Shown here one piece after another: positions 42,871 to 51,630 of a DNA stretch of 64,000 nucleotides. The stretch's first letter is position 1, and every line of letters begins with the position of its first letter. The stretch covers positions 59,405 through 123,404 of the forward strand of contig JBJXDX010000111.1 in the NCBI GenBank assembly GCA_046154585.1, written 5' to 3'. The stretch comes from CADEFX01 sp046154585 (lineage in GTDB: Bacteria; Pseudomonadota; Alphaproteobacteria; Rhizobiales; Hyphomicrobiaceae). The position numbers and the translations under genes are program-made. Under the pieces are notes generated by a model, which was given only the letters and a program-made list of their open reading frames with translations, was not told where the DNA came from and did no database searches.

Positions 42871-44124
42871 ATGAATGCCGATCGCAGAACGTCGCAGGTG
42901 ATCTGCAACGGCCGGACCTATGCCTTTCCGAAACGGCCGACGGTCGTAATCTGCCTCGACGGGTCGGAGCCAGGGTACATCGAGCAGACCATCGAAGCGG
43001 GTCGCGCGCCGACCTTCGCGCGCTTCATGCGCGAGGGTGCGAACCTGTTGGCCGACAGCGTGATCCCGAGCTTCACCAACCCCAACAACCTGTCGATCAT
43101 CACCGGGCGGCCGCCGGCCGTGCACGGCATTGCCGGCAACTTCTTCTACGATCGCGCCACGGCCTCGGAAGTGATGATGAACGACCCGAAGTTCCTGCGC
43201 GCGCCGACGATTCTGCGCGAGTTTCACGACGCGGGTGCGAAGGTCGCGATGGTGACGGCCAAGGACAAGCTGCGTCTGCTGCTATCGAACGGTCTCGACT
43301 ATTCCACGGGCCGTGCCATCGCGTTTTCGTCCGAGCGCGCCGACAAGGCCACCAAACGGGACAACGGCGTCGACAACGTGGTCGAGTTCGTCGGCTTGCC
43401 GGTGCCGGACGTTTATTCGGCCGGGCTTTCGGAGTTCGTGTTTGCCGCGGGCGTGAAGCTGATGGAGGCCCATCGCCCCGACCTGATGTACCTGTCCACG
43501 ACCGACTACATCCAGCACAAGGTCGGGCCCGGTACGCAGGTGGCCAATGACTTCTACGCCATGATCGACGGCTATCTGGACAAGCTGGACAAGCTCGGCG
43601 CCATCGTCGTGGCGACAGCCGATCACGGCATGAACGACAAGCACAAGGCCGACAAGTCGCCCGACGTGATTTACTTGCAGACGCTGTGCGACGCGTGGCT
43701 CGGCAAGGGCAAGGCGCGGGTCATCCTGCCGATCACGGACCCCTATGTCGTGCATCACGGGGCGCTCGGCGGGTTTGCGACGGTGCATCTGCCGGAAGAG
43801 TGCGACGTTGGCGCGTTCATGGCCAAGGTCCGCGGCATCGATGGTGTCGAGATTGCAGTGAGCCAGGCGGAGGCCTGCGAGCGATTCGAATTGCCGGCGG
43901 ATCGCATCGGCGATGTCGTCGTCATCTCCACGCGCTACAAGGTGCTCGGCACGTCGCCCGAGCAGCATGATCTGTCAGGTCTCGACGAGCCCTTGCGCTC
44001 ACACGGCGGATTGTCCGAGCAGCGCGTGCCGATGATCGCCAACCGCAAGGTAGAGTTGCCGGATGGACGCGGCCTGCGCAACTTCGACGTGTTCGACGTC
44101 GCGCTCAATCACGTTCAAAGCTAG
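42871..44124 (+). CDS. phnA: Phosphonoacetate hydrolase
   Basis: The alkaline-phosphatase-superfamily zinc enzyme cleaves phosphonoacetate to acetate and phosphate. In the 417 residues, VVICLDGSEPGYIEQTI provides the first metal-binding Asp; SFTNPNNLSIITG holds the nucleophilic Thr69; YLSTTDYIQHK and ATADHGMNDKH hold further metal ligands; and SHGGLSEQRVPM the last His. ATG 42871 follows GGAGCGGAGA; the frame is open farther upstream but that part overlaps phnW. It sits between phnW and phnY, completing the acetate-yielding 2-AEP route described in Sinorhizobium meliloti rather than the phosphonatase (PhnX) route. Confidence 0.95.
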   Translation: MNADRRTSQVICNGRTYAFPKRPTVVICLDGSEPGYIEQTIEAGRAPTFARFMREGANLLADSVIPSFTNPNNLSIITGRPPAVHGIAGNFFYDRATASEVMMNDPKFLRAPTILREFHDAGAKVAMVTAKDKLRLLLSNGLDYSTGRAIAFSSERADKATKRDNGVDNVVEFVGLPVPDVYSAGLSEFVFAAGVKLMEAHRPDLMYLSTTDYIQHKVGPGTQVANDFYAMIDGYLDKLDKLGAIVVATADHGMNDKHKADKSPDVIYLQTLCDAWLGKGKARVILPITDPYVVHHGALGGFATVHLPEECDVGAFMAKVRGIDGVEIAVSQAEACERFELPADRIGDVVVISTRYKVLGTSPEQHDLSGLDEPLRSHGGLSEQRVPMIANRKVELPDGRGLRNFDVFDVALNHVQS

Positions 44125-44134
44125 CGAGGCGGTC

Positions 44135-45598
44135 ATGCAGGAGCAGGTCACCAAGGTGAAGTTGCCGACCAAAGCGCATGAGCCGATGCGAATTGGCGGC
44201 AAGCTCGTCGATGCCGCCGAGCGCATCGAGGTGCGCAATCCATACACGGGGGCCGTGGTGGGCACGGTGCCGGCGGCCGACTCACGGCAGGTGGCGGACG
44301 CGTTCAGGATGGCCAACGCCTACAAGCCGAAGCTGTCGCGCTATGACCGGCAGAAGATTCTGATGCGGACCGCCGAGCTGCTGGCGCAACGCCGGCAGGA
44401 GATGGCGCATCTCATCACGGCGGAAAGCGGGCTGTGCCTGAAGGACAGCTTGTATGAAGTGGGCCGAGCCTACGATGTCTACTCGCTCGCGGGGCAGCTT
44501 GCGATCCGCGACGACGGCGAGATCTATTCGTGCGACGTGACCCCGCAGGGCAAGCAGCGCCGCATCTATACGATGCGTACGCCGCTGCTGGGCGTGCTGT
44601 CGGCGATCACGCCGTTCAATCATCCGCTGAACATGATCAGTCACAAGATCGCGCCGGCGATCGCTACCAACAACCGCGTGGTGGCAAAGCCGACCGAACT
44701 GACGCCGCTGACCGCGCTGATGCTGTGCGACATTCTCTATGAGGCGGGGCTGCCGCCGGAAATGCTGTCGATCGTGACCGGCAATCCGCGCACCATGGGC
44801 GATGCCATGATCACCGATCCGCACGCGGATGTGGTGACGTTCACGGGCAGCGTCAGAGTCGGCAAGTACATCGCCGAGAAAGCCGGCTACAAGCGCATCG
44901 TGCTGGAGCTTGGCGGTAACGATCCTCTGATCGTGATGGAGGATGCCGATCTCGACAAGGCCGCGGAGCTGGCCGTTCAGGGCGCGACGAAGAATTCGGG
45001 CCAGCGCTGCACGGCGGTGAAGCGCATCCTCTGCGTAGAATCGGTTGCCGACACGTTCGTCGAGCTGGTGCTGGCCAAGGCCCGCAAGCTCAAAAGCGGC
45101 GATCCGATGGACCCCGACACTGATGTCGGAACGGTGATCCATGAGCGCGCGGCCAAGGAGTTCGAGGCCCGCGTGAGCGACGCTGTGGACAAGGGTGCCA
45201 AGCTGCTGCTGGGCAATAATCGCCGCGGCGCGCTGTATCCGGTGACCGTCGTCGATCAGGTGCCCTACATGTGCGATCTCGTGCACGAGGAGACGTTCGG
45301 TCCGGTGGTGCCGATCATCCGGGTGCCGAACGATATCGGTGAGGTCATCAAAATCTCGAACTCCACGGCCTACGGCCTGTCGTCGGGCGTGTGCACCAGC
45401 CGGCTCGACTACATCACGCGTTTTATCAACGAGCTCGAGGTCGGCACTGTCAACGTCTGGGAGGTGCCCGGCTATCGTATCGAGATGTCGCCGTTCGGCG
45501 GCATCAAGGACAGTGGGCTCGGCTACAAGGAAGGCGTGTGGGAGGCGATGAAGAGCTATACCAACGTCAAGACCTACTCACTGCCGTGGCCGGGCTGA
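44135..45598 (+). CDS. phnY: Phosphonoacetaldehyde dehydrogenase
   Basis: The 487-residue NAD-dependent aldehyde dehydrogenase oxidises phosphonoacetaldehyde to phosphonoacetate, linking PhnW to PhnA. The fold is intact: ITPFNHPLNMISHKIAPAIA, FTGSVRVGKYIA, the general-base Glu in VLELGGNDPLIV, the catalytic Cys292 in NSGQRCTAVKR, and EETFGPVVPIIRV. ATG 44135 is chosen because it lies 10 bases after the phnA stop and begins the recognisable protein. Its place in the cluster separates it from generic aldehyde dehydrogenases. Confidence 0.94.
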   Translation: MQEQVTKVKLPTKAHEPMRIGGKLVDAAERIEVRNPYTGAVVGTVPAADSRQVADAFRMANAYKPKLSRYDRQKILMRTAELLAQRRQEMAHLITAESGLCLKDSLYEVGRAYDVYSLAGQLAIRDDGEIYSCDVTPQGKQRRIYTMRTPLLGVLSAITPFNHPLNMISHKIAPAIATNNRVVAKPTELTPLTALMLCDILYEAGLPPEMLSIVTGNPRTMGDAMITDPHADVVTFTGSVRVGKYIAEKAGYKRIVLELGGNDPLIVMEDADLDKAAELAVQGATKNSGQRCTAVKRILCVESVADTFVELVLAKARKLKSGDPMDPDTDVGTVIHERAAKEFEARVSDAVDKGAKLLLGNNRRGALYPVTVVDQVPYMCDLVHEETFGPVVPIIRVPNDIGEVIKISNSTAYGLSSGVCTSRLDYITRFINELEVGTVNVWEVPGYRIEMSPFGGIKDSGLGYKEGVWEAMKSYTNVKTYSLPWPG

Positions 45599-45712
45599 TC
45601 GATGGTGCAAGATTTGCTAGGTTTCTTCGGGGGTTCTGCTGTCACGCACCTGTTACTGGCCTGGGGCATACGGAAGTCCGCGCCACGGGGGCAGTCGGAG
45701 GGGAATGATCGC

Positions 45713-46741
45713 GTGATGTGGTGTCGCAATGTGCGTTTCATTTCTTTGTTGTGCCTCGCCTTCGGCATGAGTCTGCCGGCGGTCGCGCAGCGCACCAAGG
45801 TGGTCGCCTACACTGCCATCGAGAACGAGCAGTTGCCGGTTTTCAAGGCAGCGATCGAGAGCGTGGCTCCCGATGTCGAGATCGAATGGGTGCGGGATTC
45901 TACCGGCGTCATTACGGCGCGGTTTCTGGCGGAAAAGGCGCAACCCAGAGCCGATATCCTCTTGAGCCTTGCCGTTTCCAGCCTGATCCAGTTCAAGGCT
46001 GCCGGGCTTCTCGATGCCTACATGCCGAAGGGTTGGGAGAAGCTGAAGCCGCAGTTTAAGGATGCATCGCAACCGGCGTCCTGGTTCGGCCATGACGCGT
46101 TTCTCGGCGCCGTTTGCTTCAATACCATCGAGGGCGGCAAGCTCGGAGTGGCATCGCCCACGTCATGGCGTGCTCTGACGGACCCCAATCTCGAGGGCAA
46201 AGTGGTGATGTCGCACCCGGGCTCGTCCGGTACGGGCTATCTGATGGTGGCCGGGTGGCTGCAGATGATGGGCGAGGCCGAGGGCTGGGCGTTCATGGAT
46301 GCCCTGCATCGCAATATCGCGGTCTACACCCATTCGGGGTCCGCGCCGTGCGTCCAGGCAGCCCGCGGCGAACGCGTCGCCGGGATTTCCTTCGACATGC
46401 GCGGGGCGCGGGAAAAATCCGCGGGCGCGCCGATCGACGTTGTCGTCCCGCCGGAGGGGACCGGCTGGGACATGGAGGCGACTGCAGTCGTGAAAGGGGC
46501 GAAGAATGCAGCCCTCGCACGCAAGGTCGCCGACTGGGCGGCAAGCGAGGATGCCAATCGTCTCTATGCGAAGTACTATGCCATCGTTGCCCATCCGGCC
46601 GTGACGTCGCTGCCGGCCAATTATCCGGCGGACGCGGAGCGGCGCATGGCGCGTATCGATTTCGAGAAAATGGCCAACGAGCGAGACCGCATCATCGCGG
46701 AATGGGTGCGCCGGTACGAGACGAAGGCTGCGAAGAAATAG
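45713..46741 (+). CDS. 2-aminoethylphosphonate ABC transporter, periplasmic binding protein (first of two)
   Basis: A periplasmic binding protein of the iron(III)/PhnS2-like family, about 342 residues with a signal peptide ending at PAVAQ. VRDSTGVITARFLAEK, ADILLSLAVSSLIQF, SSGTGYLMVAGWLQMMG and YTHSGSAPCVQAARGERVAG are family-conserved. GTG 45713, nine bases after GGAGGGG (45697-45703), is a slightly better start than ATG 45716. It lies 114 bases after phnY and 67 before a close paralogue, with the transporter ATPase and permease beyond. Ligand specificity for 2-AEP is inferred from family and operon. Confidence 0.88.
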   Translation: MMWCRNVRFISLLCLAFGMSLPAVAQRTKVVAYTAIENEQLPVFKAAIESVAPDVEIEWVRDSTGVITARFLAEKAQPRADILLSLAVSSLIQFKAAGLLDAYMPKGWEKLKPQFKDASQPASWFGHDAFLGAVCFNTIEGGKLGVASPTSWRALTDPNLEGKVVMSHPGSSGTGYLMVAGWLQMMGEAEGWAFMDALHRNIAVYTHSGSAPCVQAARGERVAGISFDMRGAREKSAGAPIDVVVPPEGTGWDMEATAVVKGAKNAALARKVADWAASEDANRLYAKYYAIVAHPAVTSLPANYPADAERRMARIDFEKMANERDRIIAEWVRRYETKAAKK

Positions 46742-46808
46742 GACTAACGGGCATGCGCCGTGGGCGTATCGCGCGTGTGAAGTTGTGTCGAGTGGCAAGG
46801 GGAGAGCT

Positions 46809-47855
46809 ATGAAACGTATGATATCCGTGACGAAACTGGGGTTGGCCGCCGGGCTGGCAACGGCATTGGGTTTTGGCATGTCGCTTCCGGCCCAAGCGCA
46901 GAAAACCAAGCTGACGATCTACACCGCGCTGGAGAACGACCAGCTCGGGCCGTTCAAGGCAGCCATCGAGACGGCTGTTCCGGATGTGGAAGTCGTGTGG
47001 GTGCGCGACTCCACGGGTGTCATCACCGCGCGCTTCCTCGCCGAAAAGGACAACCCGCGCGCAGACATGGTCATGGGCCAGGCTGCGACGTCGCTGCTGA
47101 TGTTCGAGAAGCTCGGCCTGCTCGAGACCTACAAGCCCAAGGGCGCCGATGCGCTCAAGGAAGTCTTCCGCGATACCAAGGATCCCTATACCTGGACCGG
47201 CATGGACGCGTATCTCGGCGTCATCTGCTACAACACCGTTGAGGCCGGCAAGGCCGGAACCACGCCGCCCAAATCTTGGAAAGACCTGCTCGACGCCAAG
47301 TACAAGGGCAAGCTGGTGATGCCACATCCGGCGTCATCCGGTACGGGCTATCTCATGGTCGGCGCCTGGCTGCAGATGATGGGTGATGCCGAAGGCTGGA
47401 AGTTCATGGACGGCCTGCATGAGAACATGGCCGTCTATACGCACTCGGGGTCGGCTCCGTGCGTGCAGGCGGCGCGCGGCGAACGCGTTGCGGGCGTGGC
47501 GCTCGACATGCGCGGCGCATCCGAGAAGACCAAGGGCGCGCCACTCGAGGTCATCATCCCGGCGGAAGGAACCGGCTGGGAGATGGAAGCCTCCGCCATC
47601 GTCAAGGGGACGAAGAATCTCGAAGCGGCCAAGAAGGTCGCCGACTGGTCGGCCACCAAGGGCGCCAACGAGCTCTATTCCAAGACGTACGCCACGGTCG
47701 CCATGCCCGACACCGGCACTGCCCCGCCGAACTATCCGGCCAACGCCGAGAAACTCATGATCAAGAACGATTTGGCCTGGATGGCGGAGAACCGCGAGCG
47801 CATTCTGGCCGAATGGTCGAAGCGCTACGAGTCGAAGGCGGCGCCCAAGAACTGA
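46809..47855 (+). CDS. 2-aminoethylphosphonate ABC transporter, periplasmic binding protein (second of two)
   Basis: A 348-residue paralogue of the preceding gene, with its own signal peptide (cleavage near PAQAQ) and well over half of positions identical by eye, including the whole VRDSTGVITARFLAEK and YTHSGSAPCVQAARGERVAG blocks. Differences concentrate in the lobe that reads ADMVMGQAATSLLMFEKLG (ILLSLAVSSLIQFKAAG in the first copy), so ligand preference may differ. AAGGGGAGAG precedes ATG 46809. A stable hairpin follows before the ATPase gene. Confidence 0.9.
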   Translation: MKRMISVTKLGLAAGLATALGFGMSLPAQAQKTKLTIYTALENDQLGPFKAAIETAVPDVEVVWVRDSTGVITARFLAEKDNPRADMVMGQAATSLLMFEKLGLLETYKPKGADALKEVFRDTKDPYTWTGMDAYLGVICYNTVEAGKAGTTPPKSWKDLLDAKYKGKLVMPHPASSGTGYLMVGAWLQMMGDAEGWKFMDGLHENMAVYTHSGSAPCVQAARGERVAGVALDMRGASEKTKGAPLEVIIPAEGTGWEMEASAIVKGTKNLEAAKKVADWSATKGANELYSKTYATVAMPDTGTAPPNYPANAEKLMIKNDLAWMAENRERILAEWSKRYESKAAPKN

Positions 47856-47879
47856 GCTTGCGCCCGTAGACGATTGTAG

Positions 47880-47907
47880 CACCCGGACCGGGAGACCGGT
47901 TCGGGTG
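47880..47907 (+). terminator. Intercistronic hairpin after the binding-protein genes
   Basis: Twelve-base arms (47880-47891 and 47896-47907) pair completely, with one G-T wobble, around a GAGA tetraloop. No T-tract follows, so it is more likely an mRNA-stabilising or processing structure than a strong terminator, as known between binding-protein and permease genes of other ABC operons. Confidence 0.5.
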
Positions 47908-47993
47908 TCGTCACATAACGGTTCCTGAAGCTTGTTATAGCGTTGGCGGACCGGCATTGTAGTGGCAGAGGGCTCGAAGGGTCGATAAGCATC

Positions 47994-49115
47994 ATGCAGG
48001 ATACAGTCGAGTTGCCGGTGCCGGCCAATGAATCGGTCGCCCAGACGCCCTATCTGGTCGTGCGCGACCTGGTGAAGCGGTTCGGGAAATTCACGGCGCT
48101 CAAGAACGTCTCGCTCACCGTCAACAAGGGAGAGTTCGTCTGCTTTCTCGGGCCTTCGGGTTGCGGCAAGACGACCTTGTTGCGCGCGATCGCCGGGCTC
48201 GACCCGCAAGACGAGGGGACGATTTCGATTGGCGGGCGCGACGTGTCGAAGCTGCCGCCAGCCTCGCGCGATTTCGGCATCGTGTTCCAGTCCTACGCGC
48301 TGTTCCCGAACCTGACCGTTGCGGCCAACGTCGGCTACGGCCTCGTCAATCGCAAGCGGCCCAAGGCCGAGGTCAGCGCGCGGGCGCGGGAGTTGCTGGC
48401 GCTGGTGGGCCTGCAGGATCAGGGCGACAAATACCCGGTGCAGCTATCGGGCGGCCAGCAGCAGCGGGTAGCGCTGGCGCGGGCGCTGGCGACATCGCCG
48501 GGACTGCTGCTGCTTGACGAGCCGTTGTCAGCACTGGATGCACGCGTGCGCGTGCGCCTGCGCGATGAGATCACGCGCTTGCAGCGCCGCCTCGGCGTGA
48601 CCACCATCATGGTGACGCATGATCAGGAAGAGGCGCTGACGATGGCCGATCGGATCGTCGTCATGAACCACGGCGTGATCGAGCAGGTGGGCACGCCCGA
48701 GGAGATCTATCGCAAGCCGGCGTCGGAATTCGTGGCGGACTTCGTCGGCACCATGACGTTCCTGGATGCCAAGACGGCGGGGGCGGATCGCCTGCGCCTG
48801 GGCACGGTCGATCTCGTCTGTCCGGGCGCCAGCCGGTTCGGTGAAGGTGAGACGGTGCGAATCGGCATGCGTCCGGAAGAGATCCGCGTGCGCAATATCG
48901 ATGCCGCAACGCCCAACCGTGTGACGGTGAAGGTGGCGGCGCTCGACTTCCTCGGTGCCTTTTGCCGTGCCGAGCTGGAGCCCGAAGCAGCACCTGGCGT
49001 GACCATGCTGGCGGACTTCTCGATCAATCTCATGCGCGATCTCGCGGTTGTGGAAGGGCAGACGATCACCGTCGCCCTGCCGCCAGAAAGCCTACGTGTC
49101 TATCCGAAGATCTAA
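47994..49115 (+). CDS. phnT: 2-aminoethylphosphonate ABC transporter, ATP-binding protein (PhnT2-like)
   Basis: A 373-residue ATPase: Walker A GPSGCGKTT, Q-loop VFQSYALFPNLTV, signature LSGGQQQRVALARAL, Walker B LLLLDEPLSALDARVR, H-loop MVTHDQEEAL, and a C-terminal TOBE regulatory domain from about residue 260 (VRIGMRPEEIRV). This architecture belongs to the spermidine/iron/2-AEP importer group. ATG 47994 starts just before PYLVVRDLVKRFGKF with a 20-residue leader. It energises the double permease encoded 17 bases downstream. Confidence 0.9.
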   Translation: MQDTVELPVPANESVAQTPYLVVRDLVKRFGKFTALKNVSLTVNKGEFVCFLGPSGCGKTTLLRAIAGLDPQDEGTISIGGRDVSKLPPASRDFGIVFQSYALFPNLTVAANVGYGLVNRKRPKAEVSARARELLALVGLQDQGDKYPVQLSGGQQQRVALARALATSPGLLLLDEPLSALDARVRVRLRDEITRLQRRLGVTTIMVTHDQEEALTMADRIVVMNHGVIEQVGTPEEIYRKPASEFVADFVGTMTFLDAKTAGADRLRLGTVDLVCPGASRFGEGETVRIGMRPEEIRVRNIDAATPNRVTVKVAALDFLGAFCRAELEPEAAPGVTMLADFSINLMRDLAVVEGQTITVALPPESLRVYPKI

Positions 49116-49120
49116 CGGGC

Positions 49121-49124
49121 GGAG
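49121..49124 (+). promoter_or_regulatory. Ribosome binding site supporting a TTG start of the permease gene
   Basis: GGAG lies eight bases before TTG 49133, the only plausible start between the ATPase stop (49115) and the first membrane helix of the permease. Confidence 0.45.
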
Positions 49125-49132
49125 CGCTGCGC

Positions 49133-50845
49133 TTGGCCACGACGACTGTCACGGCGACGACGCCTGCATCAGCGCCCTCGCGGAGTGCGGCGAGTTGGGA
49201 CGAGTGGCTATTGCGCGCCGGCGTCGCAACGCTCGTCGTGTGGCTGTTCCTGACCATTGCTTTGCCGTTGTGGGCGCTGCTCTCCAAGAGCTTCCAGAAT
49301 GCCGATGGTGGTTTCGTCGGCCTTGCCAACTACGTGCGCTATTTCTCGACGCCGACGCTATTTCAGTCGGTCTACAACAGCCTGGGCGTCGCCATTCTGA
49401 CGACGGTGCTCGTTATTCCGCTGGCCTTTGTTTACGCCTACGCGCTGACGCGCAGCCGCATGCGCCTCAAGGGATTGTTCTATGCGCTCGCCATGCTGCC
49501 GCTGTTTGCGCCGTCGCTGCTGTCGGCGATCTCGCTGATCTACCTGTTCGGTAACCAGGGCCTGTTGAAGGACCTCCTGTTCGGTGCGTCGATCTACGGG
49601 CCGATCGGCATCGTCATTGCCCAGGTGTTCTATTGCTTCCCGCACGCGATGATCATCATCGTCACCGCGTTGCGGCTGGCGGATGCGCGGCTTTATGAGG
49701 TGGCGAACGCGCTCGGAACGCCGCAGAGCCGGATTTTCCGCACCGTGACGTTGCCCGGAGCCAAGTTCGGCCTGATCAACGCGGCGTTCGTCGTGTTCAC
49801 GCTGGTGGTGACCGACTTCGGCATCGCCAAGGTGATCGGCGGCCAGTTCAATGTGCTGGCGACCGACGCCTACAAGCAGGTCGTCGGTCAGCAGAACTTC
49901 GAGATGGGCGCGGTGGTCGGCATGGTTCTGCTCGTGCCGGCGGTGCTCGCCTTCGTCATCGACAGGCTCGTGCAGCGCCGGCAGGTGGCCCTGCTCTCGG
50001 CGCGCGCCGTTCCGCTCGAGCCCAAGCCCAACGCTCTGCGCGATGCCGCCCTGGTGCTCTATTGCCTGATGGTTGCGGGCATCCTGGTGGTCGTGCTCGG
50101 CACGGCCATATGGGCGTCCTTCATCACCTACTGGCCCTACAATTTGACGCTGACGCTCAACAACTACGCGTTCGAGAACTTCGAACCGACGGGGTGGTCG
50201 ACATATTTTACGTCCGTATGGATGTCGCTGCTCGCGGCCGTGATCGGCACCACGATTGTGTTCACGGGGGCCTATCTGGTCGAGAAGACCAAGGTCACGC
50301 CGGTTTTGCGGGCGCTGGCTCACCTGATGGCGATGCTGCCGATGGCCGTGCCGGGGCTGGTGCTCGGGCTCGGCTACGTGTTCTTCATCAACGCCAAGTG
50401 GAATCCGCTCGGGTTCTTGTACGGCACGCTGCTGGTATTGGTGATCAACTGCATCGCGCATTTCTATACGGTGGCGCACATCACGGCGCTGACGGCGCTC
50501 AAGCAGATCGATCCGGAGTTCGAGTCCGTATCGGCATCGCTCAAGGTGCCGGTATGGCGCACGTTCGGGCGCGTGACGGTACCGATCTGCATGCCGGCCA
50601 TCCTCGACATCGCCGTGTACATGTTCGTCAACGCGCTGACCACGGTGTCGGCGGTGATCTTTCTCTACGGCTCCTCGACCAAGCTCGCGGCGATCGCGAT
50701 CGTCCACATGGATGAAGCCGGGGCGACGGCGGCGGCGGCCGGCATGGCAACGATGATCGTGCTCACGGCGCTTGGGGTGAAGCTGCTGCAGCTGCTGCTC
50801 GACCGGTTCGTATTCGGCAAACTGCAGGTGTGGCGCCGGCGGTAA
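49133..50845 (+). CDS. phnU: 2-aminoethylphosphonate ABC transporter, fused double permease (PhnU2-like)
   Basis: A 570-residue inner-membrane protein containing two complete binding-protein-dependent permease domains of about six helices each. Each has an EAA-type cytoplasmic loop that contacts the ATPase: EVANALGTPQSRIFRTVTLPG in the first half and EFESVSASLKVPVWRTFGRVTVP in the second. The fusion replaces separate PhnU and PhnV subunits and is typical of this 2-AEP transporter subtype. The start is TTG 49133. It is the last gene of the phosphonate operon, four bases from the convergent SDR gene. Confidence 0.9.
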   Translation: MATTTVTATTPASAPSRSAASWDEWLLRAGVATLVVWLFLTIALPLWALLSKSFQNADGGFVGLANYVRYFSTPTLFQSVYNSLGVAILTTVLVIPLAFVYAYALTRSRMRLKGLFYALAMLPLFAPSLLSAISLIYLFGNQGLLKDLLFGASIYGPIGIVIAQVFYCFPHAMIIIVTALRLADARLYEVANALGTPQSRIFRTVTLPGAKFGLINAAFVVFTLVVTDFGIAKVIGGQFNVLATDAYKQVVGQQNFEMGAVVGMVLLVPAVLAFVIDRLVQRRQVALLSARAVPLEPKPNALRDAALVLYCLMVAGILVVVLGTAIWASFITYWPYNLTLTLNNYAFENFEPTGWSTYFTSVWMSLLAAVIGTTIVFTGAYLVEKTKVTPVLRALAHLMAMLPMAVPGLVLGLGYVFFINAKWNPLGFLYGTLLVLVINCIAHFYTVAHITALTALKQIDPEFESVSASLKVPVWRTFGRVTVPICMPAILDIAVYMFVNALTTVSAVIFLYGSSTKLAAIAIVHMDEAGATAAAAGMATMIVLTALGVKLLQLLLDRFVFGKLQVWRRR

Positions 50846-50849
50846 GCAA

Positions 50850-51602
50850 TCAGAACTGATAGCGGCGCAGGCCGCCGTCGACCGGGATGACGGCGCCGGT
50901 GATGTAGTTGGCGAGCGGCGAGACCAGGAAACAGACGAGGTTGGCGATGTCCTCGGGCTCGCCGTAGTGGCCCATCGGGATCTCGTGCTCGGACTGCCAT
51001 TGCCGATATTCGGGCGTATAGTTGCGGCGGATCTGCTCGCTCATGATGCGGCCGGGTGGGATCGAGTTGACCGTGATGCCGTGCTTGCCGACCTCGCGGG
51101 ACAGGCCCTTCGCCCATGCGTGCATGGCGGCCTTGGCGCAGAAGGCGCCGTTCAGGTGCTCGGGCTCCGACTTGCCGGTGATGCTGACGACGCGGCCCCA
51201 TTTGCGTGCGGCCATCTGGTCGATGAGGCGATGCGTGAGCTGACGCTGGCGCGTGAAGTTCAGCGTGATGGCCTCGTTCCAGAGCTGCTCCGGCGCATCG
51301 ACCTTGAAGGGGCGGCTGCCGCCGGCGTTGTTGACGATGATATCGACGGTGCCAAGTTTGGCCAGGGCCGCGTCGGCGATCTTCTGAGCGGCGTCCTCGG
51401 CCATGAAATCTTGGACGATGAGCACAGGCTCGGAGCCGCCTTTGGCCACGATCTCGCTGGCGACTTCTTTCAGAAGATTCTCACGGCGCGCGACCAGGGC
51501 CAGGCGTACGCCCTCGCCGCCGAGCGCCAGCGCGATGCCGCGGCCGATGCCGATGCTGGCGCCAGTCACGAGCGCCGTCTTGCCCTTGATGCCGAGATCC
51601 AT
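50850..51602 (-). CDS. SDR-family protein lacking the catalytic tyrosine
   Basis: A 250-residue SDR fold: TGASIGIGRGIALAL cofactor loop, Arg39-Arg40 after beta-2 (suggesting NADPH), NNAGG at 91-95, Asn115, and Ser140 and Lys157 in the active site. The tyrosine that should stand 13 residues after the serine and 4 before the lysine is Ala153 (NGAFCAK). The rest, including HAWAKGLSREV, NSIPPGRI and YITGAVIPVDGG, is intact, so it is not a decayed gene. It is last in the operon with a 3-hydroxyacyl-CoA dehydrogenase and an acyl-CoA ligase. Function unknown; it may be non-oxidoreductive. Confidence 0.85.
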   Translation of the reverse strand: MDLGIKGKTALVTGASIGIGRGIALALGGEGVRLALVARRENLLKEVASEIVAKGGSEPVLIVQDFMAEDAAQKIADAALAKLGTVDIIVNNAGGSRPFKVDAPEQLWNEAITLNFTRQRQLTHRLIDQMAARKWGRVVSITGKSEPEHLNGAFCAKAAMHAWAKGLSREVGKHGITVNSIPPGRIMSEQIRRNYTPEYRQWQSEHEIPMGHYGEPEDIANLVCFLVSPLANYITGAVIPVDGGLRRYQF

Positions 51603-51630
51603 ACTTCGTTCGCCTCCTGGACGTGCGCAG

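Noticed and set aside
48962..49132. Long upstream extension of the double-permease frame
   Set aside because: It overlaps the ATPase gene in another frame; GGAG and TTG 49133 give a sensible start.
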